Shown: one piece after another, positions 1-10,849 of the stretch | Layout: every line of letters begins with the position of its first letter | How positions within the stretch are numbered: position 1 is the first letter of the stretch | NCBI GenBank assembly: GCA_944548615.1 | Contig: OX155961.1 | Location: 16,401,655 to 16,465,654 of the forward strand | Source of the DNA: Micropterix aruncella | Lineage: Eukaryota; Arthropoda; Insecta; Lepidoptera; Micropterigidae | Length of the DNA: 64,000 bases | Reading direction: 5' to 3' | Translations under genes and position numbers: made by a program | The notes under the pieces: generated by a model | Told to the model about the DNA's origin: nothing | What the model saw: only the letters and a program-made list of their open reading frames with translations | Database searches by the model: none

Positions 1-409
1 TGCACAATCAATTTGTGGTAAGAGATTTGTTTGTAACGTTGCTCGAGTTACAATTCGTTCACGTTTCGTGATCTATGTCACAAAACCCCTACACATAACC
101 CAATCGATCAGAGCCCTCTGCGGCTATCTTAAGTACCAGCACAAAATATGCATAACTTTCCAGAAACACCGTGTATATAATCAATGATTCCTGTAAACTT
201 ATAAAATATATTCACGTGGTTCGTTTTATACTATCAACTGTATGTACGAGGGTAAGTCAAAAATTACTTACGCTATTCGTTTTACAACTTTATTAAACAA
301 AGATAGGTGGCAGCCGCATGCGCATGCGCTGAGTTGGCGCGTGTGAGGTCACATGTACAGAGTTTAATCACGATAGCGTCAGTTGTCTTCTAGCTACAAC
401 AGCGTAAGT

Positions 410-856
410 ATGTCAGCTCCGCTATCAGATTTCACGAAAGAGGAGCAACAACGAGTGATCAGACTTTTGTGGTCAGAGGATGTGAAAGGTGCTGAAATTC
501 ACCGGAGACTTTGGTCACAATTGGGGTAAAGTGCTTTATCTCGTAAAACCATTTTTTTGTGGATCAAAATGTTTAATAGTGACCGAACGGACATAGCACA
601 AAGAGAGAGAGCTTTATGACCGTCAACCTCTGCCACTGATGACAATATTCAGCAAGCTCGAGAGATGGTTATAGCAGATACGCAAGTTACCATAGATGAG
701 GTTGCATCTTCCTTAAACATCAGTCACGGTCACATTTCATCAGGGAGTTTTGACCGGTCGTCGATTTGCCTCAGAAATGGAAATTTGGTATAAGGTGCAA
801 AAGTGGTTTCACGACCAGCCGAAAACCTTTTACCAGGAAGGCATATGGAAACTTGT
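410..856 (+). pseudogene. mariner transposase remnant (N-terminal part joined to C-terminal part)
   Basis: From the ATG at 410 the frame reads an HTH region typical of mariner (EEQQRVIRLLWSEDVKGAEI), is stopped at a TAA, continues in the same frame through RKTIFLWIKMFNSDRTDIAQ, meets a TGA, and continues with the second HTH (DEVASSLNISHGH). It then jumps, with loss of the DD(34)D catalytic core, to a C-terminal stretch (KVQKWFHDQPKTFYQEGIWK) that resembles the conserved end of the family. A full mariner transposase is about 340-350 residues; here less than half remains. The tail of the protein resumes at 2063 after the insert. Confidence 0.85.
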
Positions 857-1004
857 AGTATACGATAGGGAATTCGAAATTTAAATTCTAAGTGTCAACA
901 TATTTTTAAATTTTCTCCCCTCTAAATAATAATTAAATAATAAATTTTAGTGAATATAGTGCAATTCTACAGTCTGGATTCACTCGCGGTTAACACGGCA
1001 CGCG

Positions 1005-1397
1005 TCCCGAAGGATCTGATCGGTCTGAGCTGTTCACTTTAAATATTCGACCAGCGTGTCTATGGAAAAGTCGACCATCGAAAACAAGTGAGCTGTCGTT
1101 ACTGGCTGAAGGCAGATCGACTTTGCTGAAGATACATCGGAAGACTTACTGAAGGTGGTGGTGGATTTGATTGACCAGCCACCTGTCGAAGACTATATGC
1201 AAAGACTCTCAGAAGGAGGTTACCGCAAGGTATAACGGACGATCAATTGTGCGCTGGCAGCTTAGAAGGAGGACGAGACTCTTGTGGAGGCGATAGTGGT
1301 GGACCTCTGCAAGTGGCGATAGCTGACAACCAATGCCTTTTCAACATAATCGCCGTTACCAGTATTGGAAAGAGCCCTTGCGGAGTGCCAAGGGACC
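1005..1397 (+). pseudogene. Trypsin-like serine protease fragment (C-terminal half)
   Basis: Translated in pieces with at least two frameshifts and one Trp-to-stop change, this stretch gives the C-terminal half of a secreted S1-family protease of the clip-domain type: a piece like the catalytic-Asp region (DLIGL, about 1015), then RPACLW (about 1052), TG*RQIDFAEDTSEDLLKV (about 1098-1158), LPQGITDDQLCAG and the catalytic-Ser motif SCGGDSGGPLQ near 1280-1310. The His-57 part of the fold is absent. The frame ends at YTLP*, exactly where clip-domain coding sequence begins. Family proteins act in haemolymph cascades (immunity, melanisation, patterning); this copy is not functional. Confidence 0.8.
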
Positions 1398-1781
1398 TGG
1401 CATATACACTGCCGTGAAGAGTCATGTGAAATAAATGGTGTTTTAGGAGTATGTCTACCGCCGGAAAATTGTTCAAAAACTGACGGGGATTTGCCAAAAG
1501 GGAAACTATCACAATTTTGTATAATGTCGGAACAAGAGACTGTATGCTGTATTCAACACAGCCCCATGAGCAACAACACGAGATCATCAGAAAACCAGGA
1601 TAAATCCAATAATGCATCTTCTATATCACCGCCTACTACAACAACTACCAATAAGTCACCGATCATCTCTACAATAGCTCCAGAAAAACCTCAAACATCA
1701 CCACAAGCCATAACTACCAATTTCAAAAATGACAGTGTGAAAAACGAACTAAATCCAAAAAAAATAGCTCTGCAATATTGA
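1398..1781 (+). pseudogene. Clip-domain fragment with Ser/Thr-rich linker, downstream of the trypsin part
   Basis: An open frame encodes CEINGVLGVCLPPENCSKTD and, a little further on, a Cys and a CC pair: six cysteines in the C...C...C...C...CC spacing of insect clip domains. A linker rich in Ser, Thr, Asn and Pro follows, with a run TTTTT, and ends at a stop at 1779-1781. In normal clip proteases the clip domain is N-terminal and the trypsin domain follows the linker. Here the trypsin C-terminal half lies upstream, so the parts are in permuted order. Either two neighbouring gene copies were joined or a scrambled transcript was inserted. No signal peptide is visible. Confidence 0.7.
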
Positions 1782-2062
1782 GTACAAATTTAACAATGAC
1801 AGCCATTGCTGTGTTAGCGATTAATTGATTTATTTTATTTGATCTGCATCCAAACTTTTCTCTGGTCGTAACGGTCTCCGTTCCATCGGGTTCAGAAGAG
1901 GGAGGAAGAAAGAGTGCACCCGTGGTCGCGCGCCCACCTCTGCACTATAATATAGGCTGCGCACTTGACTGCTTCCGAACAGTGGACTCTGAGAAGACTA
2001 AAGAAGTCACTAGAATCTACAATGCAGTCGCTGTGGCCGAACACGGCTAGAAGGATATATAT

Positions 2063-2149
2063 ATATGGAAACTTGTGGCTCGCTGTAGCAAGTCATTTCT
2101 CAAGGTGGAGACTATATCGAAAAGTAATGAATCTGTTGTAAACCTGTCT
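2063..2149 (+). pseudogene. mariner transposase C-terminal tail, after the insertion
   Basis: The frame IWKLVARCSKSFLKVETISK continues the transposase C-terminus broken at 856, starting with the second copy of the 14-bp duplicated target. It runs directly into the Helitron at 2150, so the original stop codon is lost or displaced. Confidence 0.65.
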
Positions 2150-2879
2150 TCTATACTATTATTATAAAGAAATAATGTTTGTAAATTTGTATGTTTGTAC
2201 GTTTGTAAGTTTGTATGTACGGGGTAATCTTCGAAACTACTTATCCAATTTCATAAATTCTTTCACTAATGGAAAGCTCCATTATCGATGAGTGCCATAG
2301 GCTATATTTTATTGTTATTAGTATTGGTTTTCACTAATAAATCGCCATATTTATAAATTAGGTCGAAAAAAATGAGCTGGTGAGTTGCTTTACCGGCGTG
2401 CGCTAAAGAAACGGTTTGATATATGTGAAAATAATATACGACAAATACATCGTACTTAAAGAGATCTCTCAAAAATTCAATGACAGTATATACCCTAATT
2501 TTATATTTAAACTTAAATAACTGTTTTTATGTCTCAATAAAGTAAGAGAAATAGGCAGCGTTTGTTGAAGACACTAGCAATAAAATAAGAATATTTATCA
2601 AAATAAATTAATCCGTTATCACGGGTATTAAATAGAGATGAAATTAGCCATATTCTGTAAGTATTTAGAAGGTATAGTTATAGAGATATCATGAAATTAG
2701 TTATGCGTGGTGAGGAACAACATGTCTAAGTCTACGAGATAGGTAGCGTGCATCTGAGGGGGGACATCTTGGACTATATATCTAAAGGTAGCGTCTAAAA
2801 GGCAAATAAACGCCACCCTACTTATATTAACAAATCGATTCGAAACTTTACGCAAAGCGAAGCCGCGGGCAACAGCTAG
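2150..2879 (+). mobile_element. Non-autonomous Helitron
   Basis: The start TCTATACTATTATTATAAAG and the end GAAGCCGCGGGCAACAGCTAG match the ends of Helitron-type elements abundant in Lepidoptera: 5' TC, 3' CTAG followed by T. A GC-rich GCCGCGGGC stretch lies just before the 3' end. The interior (730 bp) has no coding frame. It sits between the transposase tail and the right mariner terminal repeat, so it inserted into the mariner. Confidence 0.8.
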
Positions 2880-2934
2880 TAGTTAATAAAGTTGTAGAAC
2901 AAAAAATGTAAGTAATTTTTGACTAACCCTCGTA

Positions 2935-3951
2935 AATCACCATTTAATTATACATATATGGATTGTCTATATATCTGTTCCGGTACGTTAATATTCCGCG
3001 TAAGTCTTTCCTGTCGAGACTAGGACAATTGGTAGAACTTCTAGCGAAGTCGACGAGGCAGAATCGACGCCGAACACAGAGCGTTTGTCACGTAGAATAT
3101 TGACTTCTTGTTCGCGGATGTCATGTCAAAGCGATTCAGTAGTCCGTGTCAACAAGCCACCGAGTGAATATTATGAAATAACTGGAAGATATAGACCCTT
3201 TTTTAAGGATTTATGTTATTCATCTATTCTAACCATGATTTATAGCAGTGGTTCAAAAATTTAATTGGAAATGCGACGCTTAGCTAATCGCTACATTTGG
3301 CGGGACCTTATATCTTAAGGTGACATAATGGGGTATCATTTAAATAGATATAACCGATTGTTATCTTGTAAATAAATCAGTATGTAAAAATACGACCCAC
3401 ATGGAACTTCCCTCTCATTTTACCAGAGGTAGGCATATTTAATACTACCCTGTCCGCCTTTGGAATTATTTGAAAGGGACCCAAATAACGTTGGATTAGT
3501 ATGTTCTATAAACTACCCGAAAATATTATAATTATATGACTGCCATATTGCCACGTTTAAATCGTATGATATAAACGAATTCTAATTAGGCGACTGACAT
3601 TTTCCATTTTGTTTTTTTTATTTATTATTACATTTTTACCACTTCAGACTACTATATTATTATGACTACTTTATTTTATCTCCGATAATAAATTGTATAT
3701 GGCTTTTGTATTACCATATTAATTATTTCTATTTCATAACTTAATTGATTCTCACGTCAAACTGTTTTAAAGTAAGTTGACTTTGTAGTGTTAAGTACTT
3801 AAAACGATTATTATAGATTATGCGGTGAGACTCTTCAGAAACCTTTAGTGTCGATTTTTAAAGTTAATATAAAGTATTTGGTTTTTATAATCAGTCTATT
3901 TAATTTTATCTATCAAATGTATTGTGTACTGTCGAAACTACTACGTATACG
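2935..3951. other. No gene recognised; possible small LTR-like stretch
   Basis: AT-rich DNA. At 2976-3295 a stretch begins TGTTCCGGTACG and ends CGCTACA, followed at once by TTTGGCGGGACC, which vaguely recalls a primer-binding site after a short LTR. No second copy, TATA box or poly(A) signal supports this. Nothing else is recognised; the short open frame near 3850-4066 runs into a fold-back element. Confidence 0.3.
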
Positions 3952-4150
3952 AAATCGAAGACTATCGCGGTTGGTTGACATTATAAATAGGGTAAAAACG
4001 AGTTTACGGCGTGAAGTTTGTAGCACCGACGTTTCGGTGATGTTGCAACCTCGTTGTCCAGGGTAGACTGATAATCTAACTGGACAACGGCGGTTGCAAA
4101 ATTGCCGAAAAGTGATGCTACAAACTCCACGCGGTAAATCGTTTTTATTA
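3952..4150 (+). mobile_element. Fold-back element, family F, copy 1
   Basis: The head is CGAAGACTATCGCGG (3956), then TTGACATTATAAATAGGGTA. Two inverted arms follow, each containing the core GTTTGTAGCACCGACGTTTC or its complement, and the copy ends CGTTTTTATTA. Flanks TACGTATACG (3942-3951) and TATGTATACG (4151-4160) differ by one base and look like a decayed 10-bp target duplication. Other copies: 19977, 31999, 39061, 49975. Confidence 0.8.
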
Positions 4151-4160
4151 TATGTATACG

Positions 4161-4785
4161 GTTTTAGAAACAATAACCTTGATTTGATTTGATTTGAGCG
4201 TTTGAGGTTTGGCGAAACAAGGTTTGGCGAATCAAGGTTTGGCGAATCTTGCAGTAACTACGGATATGTTAATTCATATTAAACTTGATTTGATTTCCTA
4301 TCATTGATTTGATAGAACAAAGACAAAGCGAGTTCGCGTAGTGAGCGAGTTGGCTCGGTCTATTAATTCGGATGTCATCTCTCGATGGAGTAATTGTGAT
4401 TTAGCGCACCTGGGCGAGTTGTATTGTTCTTGGCCGCACCGCGCGACGCACGCTCCCCAGTCTAGGCAACGTGACCACCGTACGGCGCTCAGTGGGTGCT
4501 TTAGTCCAAGCTAAATTACAACAAACTACGCTATTACTAGTCCGTAAAGATGGAGTATCTGTAGGGTAGGAAGGGGACAATAGAAACAAAGGGACATTTG
4601 AAACAGCGGGCAAAACAATTGGAAACTTAATGTTCTACTTCCAAACGATTACTCGATGTGAGGCGTCACGAGACACCCTTCAATCACCGGTCACTTATAG
4701 ATGTCAGCAGGAAAGCTGCTTCAACAGATGTGTGATAATATACCTGCATAAATGTGATATAAGATAATAAACATAATGTAACATA
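4161..4785. other. No gene recognised; short 17-bp tandem repeat
   Basis: At 4206-4250 the unit GGTTTGGCGAATCAA is repeated about three times. A GC-richer stretch (4405-4520) has no recognised coding content. Nothing else is recognised. Confidence 0.4.
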
Positions 4786-4853
4786 TATGTGTATGTGTGT
4801 ATGTATGTATATGTATATATGTGTATATGTATATGTGTGTGTATAAGTGTATG
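4786..4853. repeat. (TATG)n/(TG)n microsatellite
   Basis: Imperfect runs of TATG, TATA and TGTG steps over about 70 bp. Confidence 0.9.
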
Positions 4854-4957
4854 TGTCCTACGTCAGTTATGCTTCTCCACCCAAGTCTGAAAATAAATCG
4901 TACGTCCAGATACAGGCTATACTCGGCCTAGTTGGGCATGCGCTGCGCATGGTCATA

Positions 4958-5110
4958 TAAGAATAAGAATAAGAATAAGAATAAATTTATTTTCCTAAGT
5001 AATTTAAAAAAAACATTATTCACAAAGTCTGCCTAACTAGGCCGAAGCCCGTACCAAGGTAGACTCGACTAGGTCACTTGTACGTTTTATATTGTGCGCA
5101 CACTTAATAA
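4958..5110 (-). repeat. Non-LTR element 3' end, minus strand, with (AATAAG)n tail
   Basis: AAGAAT units (4962-4985) lead into AAATTTATTTTCC and then a GC-richer part, GCCTAACTAGGCCGAAGCCCGTACC. On the minus strand this reads as a body ending in a simple tail. A related sequence lies at 41452-41630 (CTAACTAGGTCAGAGACCCGTA). Confidence 0.6.
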
Positions 5111-5539
5111 AGTACTATTACTTAGAATGAGAAAAAGTAAAAAATAAATGAAATATAGTAAATCTAATAACTCTAATGTGGGTCGAATATGAATGTGGGT
5201 CGTCCTTTACTTCGCACCATTACTTGGTACGACCATTTTATGAATTTCGCATGTTATGTTAAAATAGATAATAATAATAATAATGTTTTGTAAGCTTTTT
5301 TCTGAATCACTAAATTAATACTTCAGACTGTAAAATTATATCGACATCGTACGTAAGAATCCGGAGAGACACCTCTGGGCGGAACTGGGCGGTTTACACA
5401 CCTTAGAAATATACTTAGAAACAAATCGTTGGCCTCCCAATACCGATTGAGCTTGGCGGGCATAAGGCCCCAGGAATCCGCGAGAAATTAGATCTAAATT
5501 AACGCTAACGTTAAATAGAGACTGCCCAAGCAACCTCAA
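5111..5539. other. No gene recognised
   Basis: AT-rich DNA with a short (AATAAT)n run near 5268-5285. The GC-richer 5340-5535 may be a very decayed outer part of the GC-rich repeat that follows, but I could not align it. Confidence 0.3.
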
Positions 5540-5800
5540 ATCTATGACCAGACCGGGGGATTAAGAAATCCATCCAAATCTGGTAGTATGGGGGCGAGGA
5601 TGGTCAGCTGGTTGGCATTTCTCAGTTCCTCGCGGTGAGGCGTTGGACCCTTACGGGCTATTGGCGTAGTTTCACTGTGGATTGTGCTGTACACAAAGTA
5701 TTTACGTTGACTCTATGGGAGACAGAATGGCACGATGTCATTATAACTCCCCGGGGTGGCGGGTTCCCCGTACTTATTGACACTGCCAATCTGATACGCC
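5540..5800 (-). repeat. GC-rich family G, old degenerate copy
   Basis: Landmarks in the same order as younger copies on this strand: GACCGGGGGATTAAGAAATC, TCGCGGTGAGGCGTTGGACC, CTTACGGGCTATTGGCGTAG, then a decayed hairpin near GGGGTGGCGGGTTCCCCGTA. Divergence is high and the other end is missing or unrecognisable. Confidence 0.6.
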
Positions 5801-6629
5801 GCATAGTGTTTCGTTACATTCAAACTAATCGGTAACAGATCTAAAACCTGCATATATACTTATTAGGTATATAATTAATTCTAGTATGTTAAAAATTGAT
5901 ATTAAGAATGATAATTTTAGTTTTGGTTACTTATAGAAATTCCATTTATATTAAATTAGATTTTCTGATTCTCCAAACTATTTGGGCATATGCACTAAGT
6001 GATTATTTTCAGTTTTATTTAAAATACAGCTATGTATTTGCTTGGGCCTGGCTAACTTCGTAAAACTCTGACAAATTTCAAAAAACTCTTGCCTTGTAAT
6101 GTGGTGTAAAACAAAATTAATTTAAAAATGAGTGACACGTTGTATTGTGAGAAACAACTGGCAAAGGGGTGAGTTAAGAATTAGTTACTGATATTCTAAA
6201 TGGTGATTTTTATAAGAAAATATACATGTACTCTCTGAAGTAGACTCTTGAAAAAATTTGCAACTTTTAATTACACTACGTAATATAAAATTATTTAAAT
6301 ATTTTGGGATATGCACTTGGAAAAAAATGTATTGGAAGTTATGACAATAGCACAAGCCTTCCGGTAGCTTTCATTTTAGCAAAGTCACAAAATGAGACTT
6401 AAGATGACAAACACAACCTGATCCTGGAGCTGTGAACATATACTTAATGCGTTTATCGGGTTTCGAAATTTCTATTAATTTTTAATTTCTATCAAGGTAA
6501 TTCAGTGTATAATTATAACTTTGTTCGTCGCACTAACTATCCGGAAGCAGCTTAAAGACTTCATCGTTCCAGAATTTGATAAGGATTTTTTTTCATATAT
6601 ATGAGCTCCTTAGACGATCAAACTTTCCC
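5801..6629. other. No gene recognised
   Basis: AT-rich DNA without recognised coding sequence or clear repeats. Confidence 0.4.
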
Positions 6630-6827
6630 CTTAAGGGCTCCCTAGAAGATCGAAATTTATGACAAGCATTTACGTGCATTGACAAGCAACGCTTAATGTG
6701 AATTAATGACACATTAATCATGCTTTTCAAGCTCAATACTCATTTGCCGACACTGCGCCTTCGTGTCGAGCGCTGGGAAAAAATCCGGTGCTTGTCGAGC
6801 AGTTTTGACCATCTAGGGAGCCGTAAG
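6630..6827. mobile_element. Small MITE-like element with inverted ends
   Basis: The left end CTTAAGGGCTCCCTAGAAGA and the right end (complement CTTACGGCTCCCTAGATGGT) are inverted copies over about 40 bp, both leading into GACAAGC motifs. The interior of about 120 bp is non-coding. The GACAAGC and GACCGTCTA words recur in the hairpin at 8072-8137, so the two may be related. Confidence 0.6.
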
Positions 6828-7508
6828 CATGCTTATCAAGCTTTTTTTCATTTGCCAGCGCAGCGCTTGCGTGTCACGTATTGAAAGGTGATACTAAATC
6901 TTAGGAGATAAGCGAATGTTCTTTTTTATTATTTACCAAAAATGCCACAGTTTCGGATATTATACCAGGGAACGTTAATCAGATTAAATTTAAATCCTTA
7001 TATAGCAGCGATAGTCCGGTAGATATATATTTTCGATAATATTAGAGGTAGTAGATGTAGGCACCGTGTATTTTCTGAGTTATATATTTAGATAAACGGT
7101 AGACATAAAAGGTGAATAACCTCTGAAAATAATTGCTATACAGTAATAATATGTAGGTTTTAGGTTTAGCCCTATTTTCAACAAAGTAAATACCTAGTTC
7201 TACCTATTGGCAGGTAGAAACAACTTCACGAATAGGACAGGGAAGAGTTAACTTTCAAGGCCTTTTAAGGAAGAGCCTATCAACGAAAAGACCCCTTTAC
7301 GTTACGGATATGGAACAACACGACATTTTAAAAAGAATTTTCAAACAGACAGCCCAAAAGAGTTGATTTTTTTATTAGAGTGTTTTTAATCTTAACATTA
7401 CGTGTATTCTCAGAAATCATGGAACAATCGTTACATTTCGGTATTTCGGTAGGACAGACCCCATATCAGTAGAAATACCAAAATATCGAAGGTTTCGGAC
7501 CACTGGAT
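6828..7508. other. No gene recognised
   Basis: AT-rich DNA without recognised features. Confidence 0.4.
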
Positions 7509-7879
<371 letters not shown>

Positions 7880-7898
7880 TACAGATATTGCTGTAGTG

Positions 7899-8001
7899 TA
7901 GCAATAAGTCCGCCATTGTACCTTATTTTATTGTGCAATAAAGAGATTTTCATTTCATTTCATTTCATTTCATTTCATTTCAATTCATTTCATTTCATTT
8001 C
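7899..8001 (+). repeat. LINE 3' end with (CATTT)n tail
   Basis: CGCCATTGTACCTTATTTTA and TTGTGCAATAAAGA, which includes an AATAAA signal, are followed by about ten CATTT units. This is the usual form of a Lepidopteran LINE or SINE 3' end. Confidence 0.75.
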
Positions 8002-8071
8002 AAAAATATACATTGTCATCAAGAATTGTCCACAGCACGTGTTTTGCTTGTTAAGTTATCAATCTTAGTTC

Positions 8072-8137
8072 TAGACGGTCAAATTGCTTGTCAAGCACTG
8101 AAAATTCACGTTCGTGACAAGCAATTTCGACCGTCTA
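8072..8137. repeat. Short inverted repeat (hairpin)
   Basis: Arms 8072-8093 (TAGACGGTCAAATTGCTTGT...) and 8115-8137 are complementary over 22-23 bp with one small difference. The loop is 21 bp. Shares words with the MITE at 6630-6827. Confidence 0.7.
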
Positions 8138-8846
8138 AGAAGCCCTTTACGGTAAGGGCCCTCCCTAATATCTAACGACAATTATCTTACAGGGAGCCGA
8201 ATTTTATAACATGGCGTGGGAGCGGGCGGTCGGGTGACCGGGTGGATTGGTATCCAAGTACTGATCACACCCTAACCTGCTTTAATTCGGTGATCTGACG
8301 GCAACCATTGTTTTAACGCGGCTACGGACGTTACAATTATTATCATCTAGCTAGCATAAAATTAAACACTGTGCGCCGCTACGAGCGGATTGCAATCGCG
8401 CCACTCGCAGTGTACATACATATCATAATTAAGAACTCCGCCAAGTCGGATTGCATACTCCGTCTGTGAATTGTAATCGCGAATACAGATTTACAAAGCT
8501 ATTCGGTATTTGTTATAATCACCTGCCTGAATCAATCAAGATCAATTACAAAAAAATAACAAAAATCTTTTATGTCTTGATTGATGAAGGAAGGGAGGAT
8601 GTATATAGATAGAGCATTGAGTATAAATGTCTGAATGGTATGTCAATGGTATGTATGTATGTAATGGTTATTAAATTGTAATATGTTTAAAAACGGTTTT
8701 TTTATTATTTATATCCCTATGATATTATTTGTCTTTTTTAAAGCTTTTAGCATTGCGAATCTTTCTTTTATTTTAGTATTTTATATGTACTCGTTTAAAA
8801 CTCATATGTATTTTTACATTTATTTTTATATAATAAGGTTTGATTA
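8138..8846. other. No gene recognised
   Basis: Moderately complex DNA (8170-8480), then AT-rich DNA with a short TATG run near 8640. No coding sequence recognised. Confidence 0.4.
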
Positions 8847-9065
8847 TCCTACTAATATTATAAACGCGAAAGTTTGTATGTATGTATGGATGTTTGTTAC
8901 TCTTTCACGCAAAAACTACCAAATGGATTTTGATGAAACTTTACAATAATATAGCTTACACATCAGAATAACACATAGGCTATAATTTATAAAGATATAT
9001 GTTTTTCTATCATCATTATCACAATTTTCCATCACCACGCGGCTGAAACCGCTGGGCGCAGTTAG
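8847..9065 (+). mobile_element. Short Helitron, about 220 bp
   Basis: It begins TCCTACTAATATTATAAACG and contains CACGCAAAAACTACCAAATG and ACTTTACAATAATATAGCTT, wording typical of a very common Lepidopteran Helitron-like repeat. It ends near ACCGCTGGGCGCAGTTAG, a decayed form of the GCCGCGGGC...CTAG end. Confidence 0.75.
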
Positions 9066-10349
9066 TATCACTATATCTTTAAACAATTATAATAAATCAT
9101 AAACTTTATTTATAAATAATTTTTATTATGATATCTTTCATTCATTTTGTATTTCAATTCCCATTTTATTTTATTTTTTTACTAATTTTTAACTTTTGTA
9201 ATTAGATTGACTATCTGACTCTATGTTTAAGCAGTTATGATTATTTAAATACTAGCTAACTGAGCGTCTATTTTTATGGGTAATAGTTTAATATTAATTA
9301 TTTTCACTTTTATATTATCAATTGTATATTAAATTTTCCAAGTGTAAGAATTAATATTAACTCTAAGCGTATTAATTCTTATAAGTCTTTTATATTCTAT
9401 ATTACTTACATAAAATATTTACAACAATTACAATGTCCGCCTTAGAAGGCTTACTGCCTAGTTAGGCGACATTAAAATAGGTTTACTGGCAACATTTTCT
9501 GGCATAACATGTTATCAGTTTTTTGCTACTGGTTTCTCGGCCATGACATTGTATTTTTGTATGTCTATTTAGTGTAAATAATTATTAATCACCAAATAAA
9601 TAAAATAAAGTAAATAAATTGTGAAGCCTAAAAATTTGGAGGGTAAAAAGGTGAAAGAAGATGCGTTCATAAAAACTGAGTATGTTTACCTGTCACGTTT
9701 TTAAAACCAAATAAATCATTTGTGCCCTCATTACTGAACAATTATTTATTTAGTATCACTATTTCAGCTGATAAAGACCAGTGATGTCTTCCGCTAGCCA
9801 TAGCAGCCTTGATCGGGGAATTTCATGAGCCAGGCCCATTGACCAGGCTTTCTGAATATTTACTGACATCACATTTTTCCTATGTATTATTTACAAACAA
9901 AAAATGACAGTGCACTCTAAAGCACTGGCGGCGGTTTTACAATTAATCGAACTCATACGTTTTGACAAGGAAGCTGAATCGATCGAAAACGTTTTTTTTT
10001 AATACGATTTTCGCAAAAAAATATGAATTTTAAAAAATGTTATGCAATTTTTCATTCCATAGCCACAATATCTGATGGGCAGCTATCGTGTGTCGAGAGC
10101 CATGGGCGTTACGATATTCTATGATTTTTTTAACTAGCTCATTTTTTCACACAAAGTATGATGGAGACAGTATTGAACTTTTTTTAAAAGTTATAAGGGA
10201 AAATCAATAAAGATTATAACAGTTATTGGAGCTAGTTATAGATTAAAAACGAAGTTGTATTTATTGAAATATAAGGTCGTCGAGGTGGCATCCGTTTCGG
10301 CGTTTGCACTCAATCAAGTGGACGTACGAGTTCTGTAGAAGACTTCGAC
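9066..10349. other. No gene recognised; scraps of repeats
   Basis: Mostly AT-rich. TGCCTAGTTAGGCGACATTA (9456) recalls the LINE/SINE 3' ends at 4958 and 41452. GTGATGTC (9781) and GACATCAC (9866) are a short inverted pair. No coding sequence recognised. Confidence 0.4.
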
Positions 10350-10846
10350 AAATTATTGCCAGGAAAACTACCATCTCCTTCCGAATGTATTCTTCAAGTT
10401 CGAAGTCTTCCAAATGCGATGCTTGAGGCAGATTCTCGGTGTCTCACTCCGCGACCGAATTCGAAACGAGACCATTAGAGAAAGATGCGATCTAGTAACA
10501 ACGATCGAAGAAGAAGTACAAAAACGTCGACTACGATGGTTCGGCCATGTTTGCCGAATGAACGACAATCGCTTGCCGCGTAAACTTCTTTGGCGAGACC
10601 GTCCGACAGAATAGAGAATTCAGCGATCGGCACCGAAGAAAACCTGGCTAAATAACATCAAAGACGACCTTAAAAATCAACGATTGTCGGCTAGGGATGC
10701 TCGAGACGTGGCAAAAAATCGTCAAGAATGGAAGCGAATCGTGAATGGAGTACGAGATCCAGCGGCACCGACAGCAGCGTATTGGCTGCGAGGGCGACCC
10801 CCTCCCCAATCGCCGGCTACGGAATAAATAATAATAATAATAATTC
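10350..10846 (+). pseudogene. LINE C-terminal fragment with (AAT)n tail
   Basis: The frame from about 10396 reads FEVFQMRCLRQILGVSLRDR, IRERCDLVTTIEEEV, RRLRWFGHVCRMNDNRLPRK, a stop, then APKKTWLNNIKDDLKNQRLS, ARDVAKNRQEWKRIVNGV and a stop near 10826. LRxILGVS, RWFGHVxRM and WxxxV near the end are hallmarks of the C-terminal region of RTE/L2-like LINEs. A tail of AAT units (10826-10841) marks the 3' end. The RT core is missing; the copy is 5'-truncated. Confidence 0.8.
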
Positions 10847-10849
10847 TTC

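Larger units (their letters stand above)
857..2062 (+). other. 1.2-kb insertion in the mariner, flanked by a 14-bp direct repeat
   Basis: ATATGGAAACTTGT occurs at 843-856 and again at 2063-2076. The transposase frame stops making sense after the first copy and resumes after the second (ARCSKSFLKVETISKS), so 857-2062 is an insertion with a 14-bp target duplication. The insert carries trypsin-like and clip-domain coding fragments (separate entries). No poly(A) tract or LTR was seen. The outer parts (857-1000 and 1785-2062) are unassigned; the right part is moderately GC-rich and ends in a short (TA) run at 2054-2065. Confidence 0.75.
247..2932 (+). mobile_element. Dead mariner element with nested insertions
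   Basis: The left end (from 247, CGAGGGTAAGTCAAAAATTA) and the right end (to 2932) are inverted copies of each other over about 48 bp with few mismatches. TA dinucleotides sit immediately outside (245-246, 2933-2934), as expected for Tc1/mariner insertion. Between the ends lie a broken transposase, a 1.2-kb insert carrying protease gene fragments (857-2062) and a Helitron (2150-2879). Without these the element would be well under 1 kb, shorter than a full mariner of about 1.3 kb, so part of the transposase gene is also missing. It cannot move by itself. Confidence 0.85.
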
